Assembly: GCF_000152725.1 (NCBI RefSeq)
Contig: NZ_CH724131.1
Coordinates: forward strand, 1,041,856-1,105,855
DNA: 64,000 nt
Source: Pseudooceanicola batsensis HTCC2597
GTDB taxonomy: Bacteria; Pseudomonadota; Alphaproteobacteria; Rhodobacterales; Rhodobacteraceae
Direction of reading: 5' to 3'
In this document: positions 60,260 to 64,000 of the stretch, piece by piece
How the letters are laid out: each line of letters starts with the position of its first letter
How positions within the stretch are numbered: the stretch's first letter is position 1
Translations under genes and position numbers: made by a program
Notes under the pieces: generated by a model
Told to the model about the DNA's origin: nothing
What the model saw: only the letters and a program-made list of their open reading frames with translations
Databases searched by the model: none

Positions 60260-61360
60260 ATGCGGGCATGGCATCATCTCTATCCGGCTTTGCCGGCATT
60301 TCACGGCGGCGAGCAGCTGCGGGCCGGCATCGGCGCCATGCTCGGGATCAGCCTGTGCGCCCTCTTGGTGAGCCTGGCTGCCAGCCTTGAGCTGTCTTCC
60401 ATCTATCTGATCGCGCCACTCGGAGCGACGGCGGTGCTGGTCTTCTGCGTTCCGAACTCGCCCCTCGCCCAACCGTGGTCGGCTGTCGTCGGCAATGTGA
60501 CGGCGGCACTCGTCGCGCTCCTGGTGCTCCAGGTCGTTGCCGGCCCATGGTCGGCCGGCGTCGCAGTCGGCGCCGCGATCACAGCCATGATGTTCGTCCG
60601 GGCCCTGCACCCGCCGGGAGGAGCCGTTGCGCTGCTGACCGCCCTCGATCCGGCACTGGCACTGGATGCGGGACCGCTCTTTGCCTTGGTGCCGGTCGGG
60701 GTGACCACCGCCGTGCTGGTCCTTGCCGCTATCGCCTACAACAGGGTCACGGGGCGGATCTATCCGTTCCGCCAGCCCGAGACGGATGACACCGGAGATC
60801 CCGCGCTGCGGCTGGGGTTGTCGACCGAGCAGCTGGGCGAGCTGCTCGAGCGGTTCAACCAGTCGACCAACCTCGGTGTGGCGGACCTCGGCCGCTTGCT
60901 GGCGGCAGCCGAAGCCGAGGCGGCGCAACACCGTTTCGACGGCACAACCTGCGCCGACATCATGACCACCGGTCTCATCACGGTGCGGCCCGGCATGCCG
61001 CTCCCGGAGGCGGCGCGTCTGTTCCGCAGCCATGCCATCAAGAGCCTTCCCGTCGTGGACGGCGACATGAACCTGCGCGGCCTGGTGCTCCAGGCGGATC
61101 TTCTCGATGCGGTCGCAGCGCAGGACCACCCGGCGGCCTGGCGGCAGCGATCCCCGCGTCGCACCGTATCAGACGTGATGCGACCCGCCGACCGGGCGGT
61201 ATCGCACGATCTGCCCGTGGGCGCTCTTCTGAGCCGCCTGGCGGCCCAGGGAAGCGAGGTCGTTCCGGTGACCCGGGAGGGACGACTCGTCGGCATCCTG
61301 ACCCGCTCCGATATCATGCGGCTGCTGCTTCATGGGGCGGAGGAGCGTCCTGCGGCGTAA
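60260..61360 (+). CDS. HPP-family membrane protein with two CBS domains
   Basis: A 366-residue protein. The HPP part (about 1-165) has four helices and the family signatures APLGATAVLVFCVPNSPLAQPW and ALHPPGGAVALLTAL (the His-Pro-Pro motif). The C-terminal half carries two CBS motifs (CADIMTTGLITVRPGMPLPEAA, SHAIKSLPVVDGD, VSDVMRPADRAV). HPP proteins are linked to nitrite or anion transport. ATG 60260 follows AGGAGATATCC. Confidence 0.88.
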   Translation: MRAWHHLYPALPAFHGGEQLRAGIGAMLGISLCALLVSLAASLELSSIYLIAPLGATAVLVFCVPNSPLAQPWSAVVGNVTAALVALLVLQVVAGPWSAGVAVGAAITAMMFVRALHPPGGAVALLTALDPALALDAGPLFALVPVGVTTAVLVLAAIAYNRVTGRIYPFRQPETDDTGDPALRLGLSTEQLGELLERFNQSTNLGVADLGRLLAAAEAEAAQHRFDGTTCADIMTTGLITVRPGMPLPEAARLFRSHAIKSLPVVDGDMNLRGLVLQADLLDAVAAQDHPAAWRQRSPRRTVSDVMRPADRAVSHDLPVGALLSRLAAQGSEVVPVTREGRLVGILTRSDIMRLLLHGAEERPAA

Positions 61361-61473
61361 GAGCCGCTTGAAAAACCGGCATCCGGAACACATCATCGGG
61401 GCAAGCGAGGACGACCTCGCCCGGCCAGACGGTCAGCACGCGGGACGGCCCGACCTACAATCGGAGCCAACCA

Positions 61474-61905
61474 ATGCGCAGCACCGCGGACCGTATTCGT
61501 CACGCCATCAGCTTCGAGTTCATCGGCATCCTGATCGTCACGCCGCTCTTCGCCTGGGCCTTCGACCACCCGATGGGCGACATGGGCGTCTTGGTCGTGC
61601 TGGGCGCCACGGCTGCGACGGCCTGGAACTACCTCTTCAACCTCGGGTTCGATCATGTGCTGAACTGGCGCCGCGGCGATGTGCGCAAGTCGCTGCCGCT
61701 CCGGGTTGTCCATGCCGTGCTCTTCGAGGCGACGCTCCTGGCGCTCCTCCTGCCGCTTTTCGCGTGGTGGCTCAATGTCTCTCTGCTCGCCGCGCTGTTG
61801 ATGGAGATCTCTTTCGCCGCCTTCTACATGGTTTACGCTTTCGTCTTCACCTGGGGCTACGACAGCCTGTTCCCACCGCAACGAAGCCAACGGGTGTCCG
61901 CATGA
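61474..61905 (+). CDS. PACE-family efflux transporter
   Basis: A 143-residue protein with four helices made of two BTP repeats: RSTADRIRHAISFEFIGILI, VTPLFAWAFDHPMGDMGVL and KSLPLRVVHAVLFEATLLAL, with the conserved Glu in the first repeat. PACE pumps export chlorhexidine and other biocides. It overlaps the next gene by four bases (ATGA). Confidence 0.88.
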   Translation: MRSTADRIRHAISFEFIGILIVTPLFAWAFDHPMGDMGVLVVLGATAATAWNYLFNLGFDHVLNWRRGDVRKSLPLRVVHAVLFEATLLALLLPLFAWWLNVSLLAALLMEISFAAFYMVYAFVFTWGYDSLFPPQRSQRVSA

Positions 61906-62552
61906 CAGAGGACGAGACCGGCGGAGGCAATGCTCCCTGCTTCGCTCACCTCCTTGTTGACGGGCATCCTGTCGACCCGGAGATGGCTCAGGACGTGGCG
62001 CGGTTCAGACGCTCCGAGCGGGCGCGGCTGATAGCGGCGCGCGCCCTCTCATCGGAAGAGCGCGAGAGGGCGACGGCGGCGCTCGTCACAGGTCTCGACC
62101 GGATCGTGACCCTCGAGGCTGGCATGAACGTTGCCGTCTACTGGCCAATCCGCGGCGAACCTGATCTCCGCTCCTGGATGGAGAGGGCACATGCTGCTGG
62201 TGCCCGGGTCCTGCTCCCTGTCGTCGTCGAAGAACACGCACCCGTTGAGTTCCACGCCTGGTCTCCGGGCTGCCGCATGACCCGCGGATTCTGGAACATC
62301 TTGGTGCCGGCCGATCGAGAGGACCATGAGCCGGACATTGTCATCGCACCACTGGTGGGCGCCGACGAGAATCTTTACCGCCTCGGCAATGGCGGAGGTT
62401 ACTATGACCGCACGCTGGCGCGGCGCGCCCCGCGGCCACGGGTTATCGGCGTCGGGTTCTCCGGCTGTCTCCTGCCGACCATCTACCCTATGCCCTGGGA
62501 CGTGCCTATGAGCGAGGTGCTATTGTCGGATGGGACGCATTTGAAGCGATAG
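61902..62552 (+). CDS. 5-formyltetrahydrofolate cyclo-ligase
   Basis: A 216-residue enzyme that converts 5-formyl-THF to 5,10-methenyl-THF with ATP. The C-terminal signature RLGNGGGYYDRTLARR (about 163-178) is diagnostic, with VAVYWPIRGEPDLRSW and VIAPLVGADEN around the substrate pocket. About 30 extra N-terminal residues precede the usual start. ATG 61902 overlaps the PACE stop. Confidence 0.9.
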   Translation: MTEDETGGGNAPCFAHLLVDGHPVDPEMAQDVARFRRSERARLIAARALSSEERERATAALVTGLDRIVTLEAGMNVAVYWPIRGEPDLRSWMERAHAAGARVLLPVVVEEHAPVEFHAWSPGCRMTRGFWNILVPADREDHEPDIVIAPLVGADENLYRLGNGGGYYDRTLARRAPRPRVIGVGFSGCLLPTIYPMPWDVPMSEVLLSDGTHLKR

Positions 62553-62572
62553 GGCGCTTGAGCGCCCGTCGG

Positions 62573-63319
62573 TCAGATTGCGAAGAACACCACCGTCAGC
62601 ACAGCACCGATGCCGACGATCAGGGCGCGGAGAGATTCAGTGTCCCGTATGCGACGCGCCTGCCGGGCCCCGATGTATCCTCCCACCGTCGTCGAGATCG
62701 CCAGGACCGCCGCAGACTCCCATGCGATCAGGCCGGCGGTCGCGTAGATCGTGACCGAGACCAAGGAGAGCACGGCGGAGAGCAGGTTCTTGAGGCCGTT
62801 CATCCCGTGCAGGTTCTGGTAGCCGACCAGGCTGAACACTGCCAGCAACATGATCCCCAGCCCGGCGTTGAAGTAGCCGCCGTAGCCGGCCACGAGGAAG
62901 ATCGCGAGAGCCGAGAGAGCCGGCCCGATCATCAGCCCCCTCGCGCGAACGACTGCCACGAGACGTGGCCCTGCGGCGAAGAGCAGCGTGGCAGTGAGCA
63001 GGAGCCAGGGAACGGTCCCGACGAAGGCTTCGCCGGGCGTGACCAACAGAAGACCCGCGCCCGCCAGCCCCCCAAAGGCCGCGACCGTGATAATGCTTCT
63101 CAGCCTTAGGCTTCCCTCGGCGTGGATGTCATAGCGGTAGGCCCAGGCACTCCCGATATAACCCGGTAGCGCGGTCAGTGTCGCCGTGGCGTTGGCTATG
63201 ATCGGAGGGACACCAAGCCAGATCAGGGCGGGGAAGCTGAGCAGTGTGCCGCCGCCGGCGATGGCATTGACGATGCCGGCGAGCAGGCCTGCGATGACAA
63301 GCACAATGATGGAAAGCAC
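62573..63319 (-). CDS. TauE/SafE-family permease
   Basis: A 248-residue protein with about eight helices in two repeats: IAGLLAGIVNAIAGGGTLLSFPALIWLGVPP (diagnostic N-terminal motif) and FLVAGYGGYFNAGLGIMLLA. These permeases move sulfite, taurine-derived or other anions. GTG 63319 is chosen because GAGGG lies upstream and earlier starts lie beyond the putative operator. The GntR-type element at 63367-63383 lies 47 bases upstream. Confidence 0.88.
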   Translation of the reverse strand: MLSIIVLVIAGLLAGIVNAIAGGGTLLSFPALIWLGVPPIIANATATLTALPGYIGSAWAYRYDIHAEGSLRLRSIITVAAFGGLAGAGLLLVTPGEAFVGTVPWLLLTATLLFAAGPRLVAVVRARGLMIGPALSALAIFLVAGYGGYFNAGLGIMLLAVFSLVGYQNLHGMNGLKNLLSAVLSLVSVTIYATAGLIAWESAAVLAISTTVGGYIGARQARRIRDTESLRALIVGIGAVLTVVFFAI

Positions 63320-63366
63320 TTTGATGCCCTCATGTTGAAGGCCTCTCGATATCCATCGATTGATTT

Positions 63367-63383
63367 GGTCTGAAAATTGGTCC
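63367..63383. promoter_or_regulatory. Candidate GntR operator, copy 2
   Basis: GGTCTGAAAATTGGTCC, the exact reverse complement of the element at 60040-60056, upstream of the TauE/SafE gene. Two TTGGTC repeats 12 bp apart are visible here. Confidence 0.75.
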
Positions 63384-64000
63384 AGAATGCAGAACGATTT
63401 CTTGCCGCCTGGCAACTTGAGCCGCGAATTGCGGAACTCCGCGGAAAACGTCATGGCGCTGCGGGGGAATGCCCCCGGGTCAGAACCAAGCCGCAGCATT
63501 AGCGAGGGCGAAGGGATGCTAAATTCACTCCTCCCGTCGGATACAGCAAGAGGTTCGCATCGGCATTGGGAGCCGGATTCCGCGTTGCTCACGGGCGAGA
63601 GCTTAAAGAGCACGGACCGGGCCGGGCCTACATTTTCGGCCTACAAGGGTTTTCTATCCGCACGACGAAGGCAACGAAATAAGGCAATTCGCTGCAATTC
63701 TATGATCCCTCGGCATTATCCATCATGGGTGCAACGGAAAGCCGTGCGGCCCGCTGGACGTCCGAAACCCCTTGTTTTGCTGGCTCTGCGCGCATGGTCA
63801 CCTGACCGGTCTTCCTCTGTTTTCGGGCCTTTTGCCCCCGTTTTCGGGGGTAGTGCAACAAATGTTGCACCGAATCCCGAATTGTTACACCGCCCTCCAG
63901 CTCCTTCGGAGCCTCGCCTCGTCGCTGCGAAGGCGAGGTCTCCGCCGGGTGCGCCGGTGAGATATCGAACCCTGGACAAAGTTCCGACCGGCGCGCGCCG
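63384..64000. other. Right-hand non-coding end
   Basis: About 600 bases without a supported gene. It contains a small hairpin CCCCCG-TTTT-CGGGGG (63835-63850), two GTTTTCGGG repeats and the dyad described separately. Confidence 0.5.
63853..63870. repeat. Inverted repeat GTGCAAC-AAAT-GTTGCAC
   Basis: A perfect 7-bp dyad with a 4-bp centre, three bases after the 63835-63850 hairpin. It could be an operator for a gene to the right of the window. Confidence 0.6.

Noticed and set aside
61332-62552. One long frame covering both the PACE and cyclo-ligase genes
   Set aside because: The PACE gene is in another frame with a clear family match, and the cyclo-ligase starts at 61902; the upstream part is not protein-like.

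Overview
The window is high-GC DNA, most likely from an alphaproteobacterium and probably Rhodobacterales. That placement rests on codon use, the mix of small families (DUF6522, DUF305, DUF411, PACE, HPP) and short overlapping operons; no rRNA, tRNA or ribosomal gene was found to confirm it. Almost everything is accessory: metal resistance, mobile elements, defence genes and stress genes. A KfrA-like gene, toxin-antitoxin pairs, IS remnants and several site-specific recombinases suggest a large plasmid or an integrated island, but no replication origin could be proved.

Layout. (1) 0-15.2 kb is a copper block: a CBS-domain protein, an intact antitoxin/VapC pair, a 1.25-kb IS3-family element whose two flanks belong to different truncated genes, a Tat-exported multicopper oxidase, divergent csoR and a copper P-type ATPase around two CsoR-type palindromes, cytochrome c and DUF305 genes, and a leftward operon (small Cys protein, DUF411, cytochrome c, CopC, CopD, multicopper oxidase) with a third CsoR-like site at its head. 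(2) 15.4-19 kb is a graveyard: a frameshifted membrane gene, an IS3 fragment, an integrase, a decayed copy of a metal ATPase and an IS1182-like remnant. (3) 19-34 kb is a defence island: a 1334-residue protein read as nuclease, TPR, GreAB-C-like and PIN; an mqsRA pair in which the toxin is frameshifted and the antitoxin is split by an IS21-family element; a four-gene type II CBASS operon (CD-NTase, Cap2, Cap3, Cap4-like); a kptA gene; and a KfrA-like gene. Five copies of the palindrome TTGGCA-NN-TGCCAA occur between 26.17 and 32.75 kb, four of them at or just after the 3' end of a module. (4) 34.3-41.5 kb carries an unrecognised 268-residue protein, an AlpA-like regulator, two adjacent tyrosine recombinases, three unknown small genes, a second kptA and a PrtN-like gene.

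(5) 41.6-44.4 kb is an NsrR and group III truncated haemoglobin locus with a shared operator, followed by DUF6522 and a membrane/DUF305 fusion. (6) 44.7-52.8 kb is a second metal block: DUF411, a Zn/Cd/Pb-type P-type ATPase, two SCO proteins, PCu(A)C, DsbA/DsbB-like proteins, a MerR-family regulator, YnfA, a transglutaminase-like protein and a cation transporter. Four MerR-type dyads lie in its promoters, so the block looks like one regulon. (7) 53.8-63.3 kb holds general and stress functions: DUF1127, DUF488, DUF2945, two Rnk-like proteins, a zinc ribbon, MscS, an AAA ATPase, an EamA transporter, a GntR regulator, HPP-CBS, PACE, 5-formyltetrahydrofolate cyclo-ligase and TauE/SafE. The GntR and TauE/SafE genes share an identical 17-bp upstream element.

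Together the two metal blocks cover copper sensing, periplasmic oxidation, export, copper delivery to oxidases (SCO, PCuAC) and disulfide chemistry. The central island appears to be a stepwise assembly of defence cassettes.
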